Below are positions 6,579-15,694 of a stretch of DNA of 21,823 nt, piece after piece. Source of the stretch: F23-B02 sp946405205 (GTDB lineage: Bacteria > Bacillota > Clostridia > Oscillospirales > Oscillospiraceae); the NCBI GenBank assembly GCA_946405205.1, contig CAMJGL010000023.1, positions 1-21,823 of the forward strand, written 5' to 3'. The notes beneath the pieces were generated by a model that worked only from the letters and a program-made list of their open reading frames with translations, ran no database searches and was not told the DNA's origin. The stretch's first letter is position 1. Every line of letters starts with the position of its first letter. Made by a program: the position numbers and the translations under genes.

Positions 6579-7952
6579 TTACATCCTGAACCCGCCGAAG
6601 CCGCCGAGCCCGGGCATTCCGCCGCCGAAGCCGCCGAATTTCTTCTGCAGCTTTTTCATGTTCTTGCCGGAGAGCTGCTTCATCATGCCCTGCATGGCGT
6701 CAAACTGCTTGAGCAGGCGGTTTATATCCACGACCGAGGTGCCGCTGCCGGCTGCTATGCGCTTTTTGCGGCTGGCGTTCAGGATCGAGGGATCGTCCCG
6801 CTCGGCCTGAGTCATGGAGAGGATTATCGCCTCGATGCGGTCAAAGCTCTTTTCATCCACCTTCGCGCCCTTGAGCGCCTTGGCGTCAAGCCCGGGTATC
6901 ATTCCGGCGAGGTCGTTTATATCGCCCATGCCCTTGAGCGAGCGCATCTGCTCCAGATAATCCGACAGTGAGAAGCGGTTTGCCTTCATGCGCTCGGCCA
7001 TCTCGAGAGCCTTTTTCTCATCAAAGCTCTGCTCGGCCTTCTCGATAAGCGTCAGCACATCGCCCATACCGAGGATGCGGGATGCCATGCGGTCGGGATA
7101 AAACGGCTCGATCTGGTCGAGCTTCTCACCCACGCCGATGAATTTTATGGGCTTGCCGGTGCTGGCCTTTATCGACAGCGCGGCGCCGCCGCGGGCGTCG
7201 CCGTCAAGCTTCGTGAGCATGACGCCGGTCACGCCGAGAGCGTCGTTAAAAGCGTTTGCTGCGTTCACCGCATCCTGACCCGTCATCGCGTCGACCACAA
7301 GCAGTATCTCCGCCGGTTCGACCGCGTCGCGTATATTCTGCAGCTCCTGCATGAGCTCCTCGTCAATGTGAAGGCGGCCGGCGGTATCGAGGAACACGAG
7401 GTCGTTGCCGTGCTTTTTTGCGTGCTCCACAGCGGCTTTGGCGATATCGACGGGATTTGTCGTTCCCATCTGGAACACGGGTATGTCAAGCTGCCTGCCA
7501 ACGGTCTCAAGCTGCTTTATGGCGGCGGGACGGTAGATATCGCAGGCCGCGAGCAGCGGGAGCTTGCCCTGCTTGCGCATATAGGCGGCGAGCTTCGCGC
7601 CGTTGGTGGTCTTGCCCGCGCCCTGCAGGCCGACCAGCATCACGATGCTGGGCGATTTTGAGCCGATGGTAAGACGCTGATTTTCGCTGCCCATGAGCTT
7701 GACGAGCTCTTCGTTAACTATTTTAATGACCTGCTGCGCCGGAGACAGAGCCTCAAGCACGTCCGCGCCCGATGCGCGCTCGGTCACGCTCTTTGTAAAT
7801 TCCTTTACGACCTTGTAGCTGACGTCGGCCTCCAAAAGCGCCATGCGCACTTCCTTCATGGCCTCCTTGACGTCGGCTGCGGTAAGCCTGCCCTTGCCGC
7901 GCAGCTTTTTAAAGGCAGCGGACAGCTTGTCGGACAATGATTCAAATGCCAT
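6579..7952 (-). CDS. ffh: Signal recognition particle GTPase Ffh (SRP54)
   Basis: Ffh binds signal sequences and 4.5S RNA and, with FtsY, delivers nascent membrane proteins to SecYEG. The 457 residues show the N domain (1 to about 95), then the G domain with P-loop GLQGAGKTT (108-116), DTAGR (189-193) and TKLDGDARGG (247-256). The methionine-rich M domain follows, with GMGDINDLAGMIPG and the RNA-binding region SRKKRIAAGSGT, and a Gly/Phe/Met-rich tail. ATG 7952 is preceded by AGGAGG with a 7-nt spacer; this site overlaps the ylxM stop, so translation is coupled. No SRP RNA gene or ftsY is present in the window. Confidence 0.98.
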   Translation of the reverse strand: MAFESLSDKLSAAFKKLRGKGRLTAADVKEAMKEVRMALLEADVSYKVVKEFTKSVTERASGADVLEALSPAQQVIKIVNEELVKLMGSENQRLTIGSKSPSIVMLVGLQGAGKTTNGAKLAAYMRKQGKLPLLAACDIYRPAAIKQLETVGRQLDIPVFQMGTTNPVDIAKAAVEHAKKHGNDLVFLDTAGRLHIDEELMQELQNIRDAVEPAEILLVVDAMTGQDAVNAANAFNDALGVTGVMLTKLDGDARGGAALSIKASTGKPIKFIGVGEKLDQIEPFYPDRMASRILGMGDVLTLIEKAEQSFDEKKALEMAERMKANRFSLSDYLEQMRSLKGMGDINDLAGMIPGLDAKALKGAKVDEKSFDRIEAIILSMTQAERDDPSILNASRKKRIAAGSGTSVVDINRLLKQFDAMQGMMKQLSGKNMKKLQKKFGGFGGGMPGLGGFGGFRM

Positions 7953-7963
7953 ATCGCGGCCTC

Positions 7964-8290
7964 CTAAATCTTAAGGTTTTCAAGCTTTGTGCGAATATCC
8001 CCGCTCAGCACACCCATATCCGCAAGCTCGTTTTCCAGCTCGTCTATCTGGGCGTTGCGCTCGAGAAAGCGCTTTATGAGCCCGGTCTTCTCCTCGATCT
8101 GAGTCATGGCGGCCTCGGCGCGGCGGATCATGTCCCACACGCCCTGCCTTGAAATGCCGCCCTGCTCGGCGATCTCCGCCAGAGACAGATCCTCGTTATA
8201 GTGGAGGTCAAAGTATTCGCGCTGCTTTTCCGTGAGCAGCTCGCCGTAAAAATCAAACAGCATCGAACGCATGACCCTGCTGTCGTCCAC
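7964..8290 (-). CDS. ylxM: YlxM family helix-turn-helix protein
   Basis: YlxM proteins are small HTH proteins encoded just before ffh in Firmicutes and are thought to modulate the SRP pathway. Seen are LTEKQREYFDLHYNEDLSLAEIAEQ and the recognition-helix segment GGISRQGVWDMIRRAE, a sigma-region-4-like HTH, then a coiled-coil tail. I place the start at the GTG at 8290 because AGGGGAGG lies 8 nt upstream of it. A GTG three codons earlier (8299) overlaps that ribosome binding site and is unlikely. ATG 8272 (MRSMLFDFYG) is the other alternative. A near-consensus promoter lies just upstream, making this the first gene of the ffh-rpsP-trmD-rsmA operon. Confidence 0.9.
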   Translation of the reverse strand: MDDSRVMRSMLFDFYGELLTEKQREYFDLHYNEDLSLAEIAEQGGISRQGVWDMIRRAEAAMTQIEEKTGLIKRFLERNAQIDELENELADMGVLSGDIRTKLENLKI

Positions 8291-8328
8291 GGCGCGCACC
8301 TCCCCTGTAAACGTTTTTTACTTTACAG

Positions 8329-8357
8329 AGTATAACATCTGCCGCATTGCCTGTCAA
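8329..8357 (-). promoter_or_regulatory. Sigma-A-type promoter of the ylxM-ffh operon
   Basis: On the minus strand a perfect TTGACA (8357-8352) is followed after exactly 17 nt by TATACT (8334-8329). The expected start of transcription is about 15-20 nt before the AGGGGAGG ribosome binding site of ylxM. It is one of the two best-matched promoters in the window. Confidence 0.85.
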
Positions 8358-8397
8358 GCATTTTATCTTGTCAGCTCTGCCGAATATATTCGAGTAT

Positions 8398-8428
8398 TTG
8401 CGGCAAAACTGTCATTTATAACTATAAT
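8398..8428 (+). promoter_or_regulatory. Possible promoter of the glucan synthase-like gene
   Basis: A perfect TATAAT (8423-8428) stands 12 nt before the ATG at 8441. The only -35-like element is TTGCGG (8398-8403) at a long 19-nt spacing. If this promoter is used, transcription would start about 5-6 nt before the ATG and would exclude the GGGAG ribosome binding site at 8429-8433. Either the message is nearly leaderless or the true promoter lies elsewhere in 8300-8420. Confidence 0.4.
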
Positions 8429-8440
8429 GGGAGCTTTCAC

Positions 8441-11400
8441 ATGAGTATTCAAGGAAACAACATCCCCAAAGACAAGCTTTACGCGCTGGCAGCCTCCAAC
8501 GCAAGGCTGAACAAATTTACGGAAAATCTGCCGGTGCGGTATATAAGAGCCGATATAAAAGCCGCCTGCGCGAGCATAAACCGCGCCTATGAGACCGTTG
8601 AAAAGCGCTTTGCCTCCGCAGTCAGTATGCCCGAAGCCTGCGAGTGGCTGCTGGACAACCGCTATCTTGCCCTGCGCGAGGCTCAGAACGCCGCGGCCGA
8701 TCTCTCAAAGCACAGGCAGCTTCGCGCCGGAAACGAGGGCGTCATCATACTCTCGCTGTGCTCCGCCCTGCTTACGGCAACGGATTGCCGCGTAACCGAG
8801 GACGACGCGCGAGTATTTTTAGAGGGCTTTCAGAGCGTTTCCGTTCTGCCGCGAAAGGAGCTGTACCTCTTCCCCGCCGCTCTGAGGGCTGCTCTGATAA
8901 TAAGGCTCGGCAAGCTCTGCGCGGAGCTTAAAACGACCGCTTCTCCGGAGGATCTTGCCGCGGATATGGCCGCGATATTCACCTCGCTCCGGCTCGTTTC
9001 GGAGCTTGATATGCAGCCGCTTCTTGAGCGGGTGGACATGGCTGAAAAGGCTCTCATGGCAGATCCCGCGGACATTTATCCGCGCATGGACGATCAAAGC
9101 CGCGCACTGTACCGCGAGCGTCTTTCCGCCGCGGCAAAGCACAGCGCGCTTGAGGAGCACAGCATGGCAAACCACATCCTCAGGCAGTGCCGTCAGGCTC
9201 AGGGGGAGGACCGTCATGTGGGACGGTACCTGTTTTCCGAAACGGCAGACCGCTCCAAGGGTGGGCTGTACATCGCGGCAAACCTGCTGCTGACTCTGTT
9301 TTTATCGCTGCTGTGCGGCTTTTTGTCCCACAGCGTCGCCGCCGCGCTCCTGCTCCTGCTGCCGATATCGGAGCTGACAAAGAGCCTGCTTGACTACATC
9401 ATACTGCTCACCGTGCCGCCCCGCAGGCTGCCGAGGCTGGAGCTTCTCGGCGGTATTCCCGAAGAGGGTAAGACCGTATGCGTCATATCCGCGCTGCTGA
9501 GCGGCCCGGACAGCGGCGCAAAGCTTGCAAAGCGTCTCGAGGCTTTTTACCTTTCAAACCGCAGATGCGGGAAAAACCTTTTCTTCGGCATCCTTGCCGA
9601 TCTTCCGGAGGCCGACAGCGAGGTGACCGACAGCGACGGGGAGCTTATCTCCTCCGCCGCCGGGGCAATAGACGATCTGAACTCAAAATACGGCGGCGGC
9701 TTCTACCTTTTCACCCGTCCGAGGACGGAGGACAAGGGACGCGGAAAATTCAGCGGCCGTGAACGTAAGCGCGGCGCGGTGCTCGCGCTGGCGGAGCTGC
9801 TGCTGGGCGAAAAGACCGAGCTTCGCGTCACCTCCGGCAGCAGGAAAAGCCTTGCGGGCACGAAATTTATCCTGACACTCGACAGCGATACCTCTCCCGC
9901 TCCCGACTCCATAGCGGAGCTTGTCGGGGCTATGCTGCACCCGCTGAACAAGCCCGTCCTCGACCGCGAAAAGGGCATCGTCGTATCCGGTCACGGCATC
10001 ATTCATCCCAGAATGTGCACCCAGCTCCGCTCGGCCGGAGCCACTGATTTTTCGCGCATTTTTGCTGGCCCCGGGGGCAATGAGCCATACAGTGCCATCT
10101 GCGGCGAGGTATACATGGATCTGTTTGACCGCGGCGGCTTCTTCGGCAAGGGAATAATCGACGCGGAGTCCCTCGTCGTATGCTCAAGGGCGCACATCCC
10201 CGAGGGAAGGGTGCTGTCCCACGACGCGCTCGAGGGCGCGTATCTGCGCGGCGGTTACATGAGCGGCACGGAGTTTTCCGACTCCTTTCCCTCTGCCCCT
10301 CTCGCCTACTACCGCCGGAGCCACCGCTGGATAAGGGGCGACTGGCAGAACGCCGCGTGGATATTCCGCCGCGGCAGCGCCATGCCGGATATCGAGCGTT
10401 GGAGGCTTTTTGATTCCCTGCGCCGCAGTCTCGTCGCTCCGGCGACCTTCACGGCGATATTCCTCGGACTGCTGTTTGCAAAAAACGGGCTTATACTTGC
10501 CGCGTGGGCGGCGCTCCTTTCTCTGGCGGCGGGACTTCTTATAGCGCTCACGGAGTTCGGCACGAACAAGACCGCCGACCTTGAGCTCAGATACCACAGC
10601 AGGCTTTTAAGGGGCTTGACCGCCGCCTTTATCCAGACGCTGCTCAGACTGTGGTTTTTGCCGTACGAGGCCTGGATAAGCGTCTCGGCGGCGGCAGCGG
10701 CGCTGTGGCGCCAGCTCGTGAGCGGCAAAGACCTGCTTGAGTGGGAAACCGCCGCGCAGAGCGAAAGAAAAAGGGGCGGCGCTGCAAGCTATTACCGAAA
10801 TATGTGGCTTGCACCCGCAGCCGGAGCCGTACTTCTCATCTTCTCGGCGGGTATATTCGCCAAGACCGCCGGTCTGCTGTGGATACTGGCTCCCCTTGCC
10901 GCACTCGCGCTTGCTCTGCCTGCCGCGAAAAAAGCGGAGCTTGGCCGCGAAGACAGGCTGTATTTGCTCTCCTGCGCGGAGGATATATGGGGCTATTTTG
11001 ACTTTTTCTGCACCGAGGAGGATAATTTCCTGCCGCCCGACAACTATCAGGAGCAGCCGCCGGTGGGCATCGCGCACCGCACCTCTCCGACCAACATGGG
11101 GCTTGCGCTCGTATCCGCGCTGTGCGCATCGCTGCTGGGCGCGGACAAGGACTGCAGGGCTTTTGAGATCATAGAAAAAATGCTGGGCACCATGGAAAAG
11201 CTGCCGAAATACGGCGGGCATTTCTGCAACTGGTACGACACGCGCACACTGCGTCCGCTTGAACCGAAATATCTCTCGACCGTCGACTGCGGCAACCTCT
11301 ACGCCTGCCTTATCGCCCTGAAAAACGGGCTTTTGAAGGCAGACCGGCCTCAGCTTGCCGACAGGGTGAGTGCACTGCTCGCGCCAATGGATTTTTCCAT

Positions 11401-14400
11401 ATTTTACAACGAGAACCGCGGGCTTTTCCATATAGGAATAGACCTTGAGAAGGGCGCGGCCTCACCGGGGCTTTACGACCTCATGGCAAGCGAGGCGCGG
11501 CTTACGAGCTACCTTGCCGTCGCCAAGGGCGATGTGCCCCGACGGCACTGGCGCAGGCTTTCAAGAGCCATGCGCTCTCTGGACGGCTATCAGGGCATGG
11601 CAAGCTGGACGGGCACCATGTTCGAGTACCTCATGCCTGAGCTTTTCCTCCCGCTCACGCCGAACAGCCTGCTGTACGAGACGGCAAAATACTGTATGTA
11701 CGTTCAGAAAAAGCGCAAAAGCCGCAGCGGGCTCTGGGGCATATCGGAAAGCGCGTTTTTCTCGCTCGATCCCGCGCTCAATTACCGCTACAAGGCGCAC
11801 GGCTGCGCTCCTCTCGCCCTGAAAAGAGGGCAGGACAGGGAGCTCGTCATAGCCCCCTATGCCTCCTTCCTCGCCCTGCTGGTCGAGCCAAAGGCCGCCA
11901 TAGCAAACCTCCGGCGGCTCGAATCCGAGGGCGCTAAAGGCCGCTTCGGATTTATCGAAGCAATTGATTTCACGCCCGCACGATGCAGGACCGACGGCGG
12001 CGAGAGGGTGCGCTGCTACATGGCGCATCATCTGGGCATGAGTATGCTTGCGATAGCCGACTGCGTGGAAAACGGTGCCGTGCAGGATATGTTCATGTCC
12101 GAGCCCGCCATGGGCGCGTATACGGCGCTTCTCGAGGAGAAGGTGCCGACAAGCTCCGCAGTATTGAAGCTGACCGAGGCCGAGAGCGAAAAGCCGCGCA
12201 AGCCAGGCAGCCTGCAATGGGAAAAGCGCGGCAGTCAGCTATGCTTTGAAAACCCCGAATGTACCCTGCTGTCAAACGGCGTGTATAATATTATGTTAAC
12301 TGAAACCGGCATAAGCTCCGCTTCCTGCGCGGATACGCTGGTGTACAAGTCGCCCTTCAAACAGCTCGGCGGGGGTCACGGCCCCGAGCTGTGGCTCGAA
12401 ATGGGCGAAAATAGGATATCCCTGCTGCCCGAGCCCGATGACAAAAGCGCATTCATGTGGGAATTTTCAGAGATCTCCTGCACATTTTCACGGGTCTCCG
12501 AGGATTTTACCTCCCGCTGCACCGTAGCAGCCGGAGGCGGCGAAAACGGCGAGGTGCGCATCATAGAACTGAGCGCAAAGCAGGATATCGAGGACGCGTC
12601 TATCAATTTCTCATTTGAGCCGGTGCTGGCAAATGCTGACGATTATGTAAACCATCCCGCATATTGGCGGCTCGGTCTTGAGCTCAGGCGTGACGGCAAC
12701 TGCCTGCTGCTCCGCAGGCTGCCGCGAGGGCGGCAGAAGGAGGCGTGGCTATGCCTTGCCTGCGACAGGCCGATGCGCTCCATGGCAGAGCGGCACGGCA
12801 ATGAGGGCGGCATAGCCGAGCCCTTCGTGACCGCCGCCGCGGACATTTCCATGAAGGCCGGCGAGCGCTGTACACTGCGCTTTGCGCTCTGCGTAGGGAC
12901 ATCCCTCGAGGAGGCCTACGCGGGTGCTCAGCACATGCTGGCGATAGGTCCTGCAGAGTACGGCGCCATGGTCTCGGCCTGCGCGGCGCTCACGCACATG
13001 GAGGCTAAGGAGCTCGACGCCGCGATGGGGATGGTCAGGTATCTGTGGTTTATCCGCGCACAACGCCCCTTCCCCGCCAAGCAGCGCCTCTGGCAGTACG
13101 GCATATCGGGCGACCTGCCGATAATATGCTGCGAAAGCGCGGAGGAGGCCGAAACGCTGACAAGGCAGTTCTGCCTTATCCGAAGCTGCGGCGTCTGCGC
13201 GGACCTTGTGTTCCTCACCGACGAGGGCGGCGAATACTACCGCCCCGTGTACGGCAAGGTGCGCGACACTCTGGCCGCCCACGGCCTCGAAGCGCTCATA
13301 GGCACGCACGGCGGAGTAAGGCTACTGCCAACGGAGGCGGCGGATGTCATCAAAAGCGCGGCGGCCTATACCGTTGGCGAAGATAAGCCCGAGAGAGAAT
13401 GCGGCGCTGTTTACAATCTGCCTGACGTGCCGATGCGAAAACTCGGCTCAATGCCGAAATACGAGTATGCCGACGACGGCAGTTTTGTGTTTTATGTAAA
13501 CCGCAGTCTGCCCTCCCGCGCATGGAGCAGCATCCTCACGAACGGCAGCTTCGGCTATATCGCTGCCGACTGCGGCATGGGCAATATGTGGTATAAAAAC
13601 GCAAGGGAGCTCAAGCTCACCCGCTGGGATAATGCCCCCTCGGCCTCCGTCGGCCCGGAGAGCCTTGAATATATCTTTGCAAAAGGCCGCTACAGCGTTT
13701 TTGCCGCCGACGACGGCGTGCCCTGCCGCGTGCGCTTCGGCTTCGGCTACGCTGTATGGGAAAAAAGCTTCGGCAGCAGCGGCACAAGATGCACCGCCTT
13801 CATACCGCCGGACATTGACGCGAGGGTCTTCATCCTCGAGCTATGCGGCGAGGTAAGCGGGCGCATCGCATGGAAATTGGAGCCGCTGCTCTCGGACAAC
13901 GACAACGATTATGTGTCGGTCGATATAGATTATGTTAACTCCGTCTTTGTAGCCCGCAGCTCTCGCTCGCCCATCGGCAGTCTTACCTTCCGCGCCGTGT
14001 GCTCTGCTCCCGCCCTCGGCTGGACAGGCGACTGTTTTTCCTGGCTGCGCGGAGAATTTGACGCGAAAAGCGAAAAGCTCAGCTATCCGGTTTTTGCCGC
14101 CGCATACGACGCGCAGCCGGTCATGGTCATTGCCTGCGGCTGCTGCGAGGAAAAAGCGCTAATTGAATTATGTAAACCTCGGAACGCTTTTGCCGCGCTT
14201 GAAAAGACAAAGGCTTACTGGCAGGATATCGTTACGCGCTTTACTCTGTCGGGCGCGGGGCTGCCTGACCGCTATATGAGCGGCTGGGGCGTATATCAGA
14301 CCCTCGCCTGCCGCCTGATGGGAAGATGCTCCATCTATCAAAGCGGCGGCGCGACGGGCTTTCGCGACCAGCTTCAGGACGCGGTGAACCTCATTCTGAT

Positions 14401-15640
14401 AGACCCTCGGCTCGCTAAGGAGGAAATACTTCTGTGCTGCGAGCATCAGTATCTTGAGGGTGACGTCATGCACTGGTGGCACTCGGTATCCGGCTCGGAC
14501 AAGGGCGTGCGCACGCGCTGCTCGGACGACCTGCTGTGGCTGGTATGGGCGCTGTGCGAGTACACGGAAAAGACCGGCGACCTGTCGATATGCTCAGAAC
14601 TCATATATTATGTAAACTCAAAGCCCCTCGACGTCCACGAGCCTGACCGCTACGAAACGCCGGTGCGCTCCTCCTGCGCCGAAACGGTTTTGCAGCACGC
14701 AAGGCGCGCCATAGACTGCTGCATCGGGCGCGGCACGGGTCCCCACGGGCTCCTACGCTTCGGCGGCGGCGACTGGAACGACGGTATGGATAAGGTCGGC
14801 GGCGAGAGCGCCTGGCTCAGCTGGTTTTTCTCGCACTGCGTGAGGCGCTATGCTGACCTGCTTGTAACATTATGTAAACCTGATGCGGATGAGTACCGCT
14901 CACTCGCGGCAGCGTGCGGCAAGGCCGCGGACAGAGCCTGGGACGGGGCCTGGTATCTGCGCGGCTACTGGCCCGACGGGGAGGCTCTGGGCTCGAAGGC
15001 CAATGAATGCTGCCGGATAGATTCCATCGTTCAGAGTTGGGCGGCTTTCTGCGCCGACGCTTCAAACAGCAAGGCCGATCTCGCCCTCGACAGCGCATTG
15101 CGTCTGCTCTACGACAGAGATAACAGGCTCTTGAAGCTCTTTACCCCGCCGTTTTACGGCGCCGGGCGCGACCCCGGCTATATCCGCAGCTACGGCGCGG
15201 GCTTCAGAGAAAACGGCGGGCAGTACACCCACGCGGCGATATGGCTTGCCATGGCCTGCTTCCGCAGGGGCAGGCCCCGCGACGGCTGTGATATCCTGCG
15301 CGACCTGCTGCCGGAGGCGCACGATGGTCACAATTATATGGCAGAGCCCTTTGTGATAGCTGCGGATATCTATTCCGCCGCCGGACACGTCGGGGAGGCC
15401 GGCTGGACATGGTATACCGGCTCTTCCGGCTGGTACTTCAGGGTATGCGCCGAGGAGCTTCTGGGGCTGAGGCTATGGCACGGCAGGCTTTATATCCGCC
15501 CCTGCCTGCCCGATGACTTTCCCGAATGCCGCGTCAGGCTGCGCAGTCCGGGCGGTCAGGAGCACGAAATTTTTATATCATCCGAAGAAATCCGCCTCGA
15601 CGGCGAAAAATACGACGGAAAAGGTATACCATATGTGTAA
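8441..15640 (+). CDS. Cyclic beta-1,2-glucan synthase-like protein (GT84 + GH189 + GH94)
   Basis: These enzymes make cyclic beta-1,2-glucan from UDP-glucose at the membrane. In order: a soluble N-terminal region (1-273); two membrane segments (about 279-325); a GT84 domain with DSDT (481-484), SHD (593-595) and RRSHRWIRGDWQ (625-636); further membrane segments (about 664-830). Then comes a glycoamylase/GH189-type cyclisation domain (844 to about 1220) with GHFCNWYDT, SWTGTMFEYLMPE, GISES and YMAHHLGMS. Last is a GH94-like part (about 1267-2399) with two beta-rich units and an (alpha/alpha)6 catalytic region carrying GGDWNDGMD (candidate general acid D2111 or D2114) and TGSSGWYFR (from 2326). 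At 2399 residues it is shorter than the roughly 2800 of ChvB/NdvB/Cgs. GGGAG lies 7 nt before the ATG. Activity and export are inferred; no ChvA/NdvA exporter gene is nearby. Confidence 0.9.
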   Translation: MSIQGNNIPKDKLYALAASNARLNKFTENLPVRYIRADIKAACASINRAYETVEKRFASAVSMPEACEWLLDNRYLALREAQNAAADLSKHRQLRAGNEGVIILSLCSALLTATDCRVTEDDARVFLEGFQSVSVLPRKELYLFPAALRAALIIRLGKLCAELKTTASPEDLAADMAAIFTSLRLVSELDMQPLLERVDMAEKALMADPADIYPRMDDQSRALYRERLSAAAKHSALEEHSMANHILRQCRQAQGEDRHVGRYLFSETADRSKGGLYIAANLLLTLFLSLLCGFLSHSVAAALLLLLPISELTKSLLDYIILLTVPPRRLPRLELLGGIPEEGKTVCVISALLSGPDSGAKLAKRLEAFYLSNRRCGKNLFFGILADLPEADSEVTDSDGELISSAAGAIDDLNSKYGGGFYLFTRPRTEDKGRGKFSGRERKRGAVLALAELLLGEKTELRVTSGSRKSLAGTKFILTLDSDTSPAPDSIAELVGAMLHPLNKPVLDREKGIVVSGHGIIHPRMCTQLRSAGATDFSRIFAGPGGNEPYSAICGEVYMDLFDRGGFFGKGIIDAESLVVCSRAHIPEGRVLSHDALEGAYLRGGYMSGTEFSDSFPSAPLAYYRRSHRWIRGDWQNAAWIFRRGSAMPDIERWRLFDSLRRSLVAPATFTAIFLGLLFAKNGLILAAWAALLSLAAGLLIALTEFGTNKTADLELRYHSRLLRGLTAAFIQTLLRLWFLPYEAWISVSAAAAALWRQLVSGKDLLEWETAAQSERKRGGAASYYRNMWLAPAAGAVLLIFSAGIFAKTAGLLWILAPLAALALALPAAKKAELGREDRLYLLSCAEDIWGYFDFFCTEEDNFLPPDNYQEQPPVGIAHRTSPTNMGLALVSALCASLLGADKDCRAFEIIEKMLGTMEKLPKYGGHFCNWYDTRTLRPLEPKYLSTVDCGNLYACLIALKNGLLKADRPQLADRVSALLAPMDFSIFYNENRGLFHIGIDLEKGAASPGLYDLMASEARLTSYLAVAKGDVPRRHWRRLSRAMRSLDGYQGMASWTGTMFEYLMPELFLPLTPNSLLYETAKYCMYVQKKRKSRSGLWGISESAFFSLDPALNYRYKAHGCAPLALKRGQDRELVIAPYASFLALLVEPKAAIANLRRLESEGAKGRFGFIEAIDFTPARCRTDGGERVRCYMAHHLGMSMLAIADCVENGAVQDMFMSEPAMGAYTALLEEKVPTSSAVLKLTEAESEKPRKPGSLQWEKRGSQLCFENPECTLLSNGVYNIMLTETGISSASCADTLVYKSPFKQLGGGHGPELWLEMGENRISLLPEPDDKSAFMWEFSEISCTFSRVSEDFTSRCTVAAGGGENGEVRIIELSAKQDIEDASINFSFEPVLANADDYVNHPAYWRLGLELRRDGNCLLLRRLPRGRQKEAWLCLACDRPMRSMAERHGNEGGIAEPFVTAAADISMKAGERCTLRFALCVGTSLEEAYAGAQHMLAIGPAEYGAMVSACAALTHMEAKELDAAMGMVRYLWFIRAQRPFPAKQRLWQYGISGDLPIICCESAEEAETLTRQFCLIRSCGVCADLVFLTDEGGEYYRPVYGKVRDTLAAHGLEALIGTHGGVRLLPTEAADVIKSAAAYTVGEDKPERECGAVYNLPDVPMRKLGSMPKYEYADDGSFVFYVNRSLPSRAWSSILTNGSFGYIAADCGMGNMWYKNARELKLTRWDNAPSASVGPESLEYIFAKGRYSVFAADDGVPCRVRFGFGYAVWEKSFGSSGTRCTAFIPPDIDARVFILELCGEVSGRIAWKLEPLLSDNDNDYVSVDIDYVNSVFVARSSRSPIGSLTFRAVCSAPALGWTGDCFSWLRGEFDAKSEKLSYPVFAAAYDAQPVMVIACGCCEEKALIELCKPRNAFAALEKTKAYWQDIVTRFTLSGAGLPDRYMSGWGVYQTLACRLMGRCSIYQSGGATGFRDQLQDAVNLILIDPRLAKEEILLCCEHQYLEGDVMHWWHSVSGSDKGVRTRCSDDLLWLVWALCEYTEKTGDLSICSELIYYVNSKPLDVHEPDRYETPVRSSCAETVLQHARRAIDCCIGRGTGPHGLLRFGGGDWNDGMDKVGGESAWLSWFFSHCVRRYADLLVTLCKPDADEYRSLAAACGKAADRAWDGAWYLRGYWPDGEALGSKANECCRIDSIVQSWAAFCADASNSKADLALDSALRLLYDRDNRLLKLFTPPFYGAGRDPGYIRSYGAGFRENGGQYTHAAIWLAMACFRRGRPRDGCDILRDLLPEAHDGHNYMAEPFVIAADIYSAAGHVGEAGWTWYTGSSGWYFRVCAEELLGLRLWHGRLYIRPCLPDDFPECRVRLRSPGGQEHEIFISSEEIRLDGEKYDGKGIPYV
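12291..14879 (+). repeat. Seven dispersed copies of TTATGTWAAC inside the GH94-coding region
   Basis: Copies start at 12291, 12643, 13492, 13930, 14168, 14608 and 14870, all on the plus strand. Five read TTATGTAAAC and two (12291, 13930) TTATGTTAAC. Each is followed by a pyrimidine, and most have A/T just before. They fall in all three codon phases: four read Tyr-Val-Asn, two Leu-Cys-Lys and one Ile-Met-Leu-Thr. They are therefore not a protein repeat. No copy was found elsewhere in the window on either strand. Confidence 0.85.
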
Positions 15641-15643
15641 AAT

Positions 15644-15672
15644 TTGTGTTATACTGAATTATTAAATAATAT
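15644..15672 (+). promoter_or_regulatory. Possible promoter for the yfmF-yfmH-lgt group
   Basis: TTGTGT (15644-15649) and TAATAT (15667-15672) are 17 nt apart in the 54-nt AT-rich gap after the giant gene. They lie just before the AAGGAGG ribosome binding site at 15681. The gap also contains a dyad (ATTATT-A-AATAAT, 15658-15670). No terminator ends the upstream gene, so both readthrough and independent initiation are possible. Confidence 0.4.
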
Positions 15673-15694
15673 GTGGTCTGAAGGAGGTCCTGCC

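Noticed and set aside
10607..11431. 274-codon minus-strand open frame inside the giant gene
   Set aside because: It is antisense to the membrane and GH189-type region, with no initiation signal or recognisable motif; a shadow frame.
12291..14879. The TTATGTWAAC copies as DnaA boxes or an origin
   Set aside because: The DnaA consensus TTATNCACA differs at two positions, the copies lie inside a coding region, and no DNA-unwinding element or dnaA/dnaN gene is present.
15658..15670. AT-rich dyad ATTATT-A-AATAAT as a terminator of the giant gene
   Set aside because: The loop would be one base and the arms hold no G or C, so it cannot form a stable hairpin. It fits better as part of a promoter.
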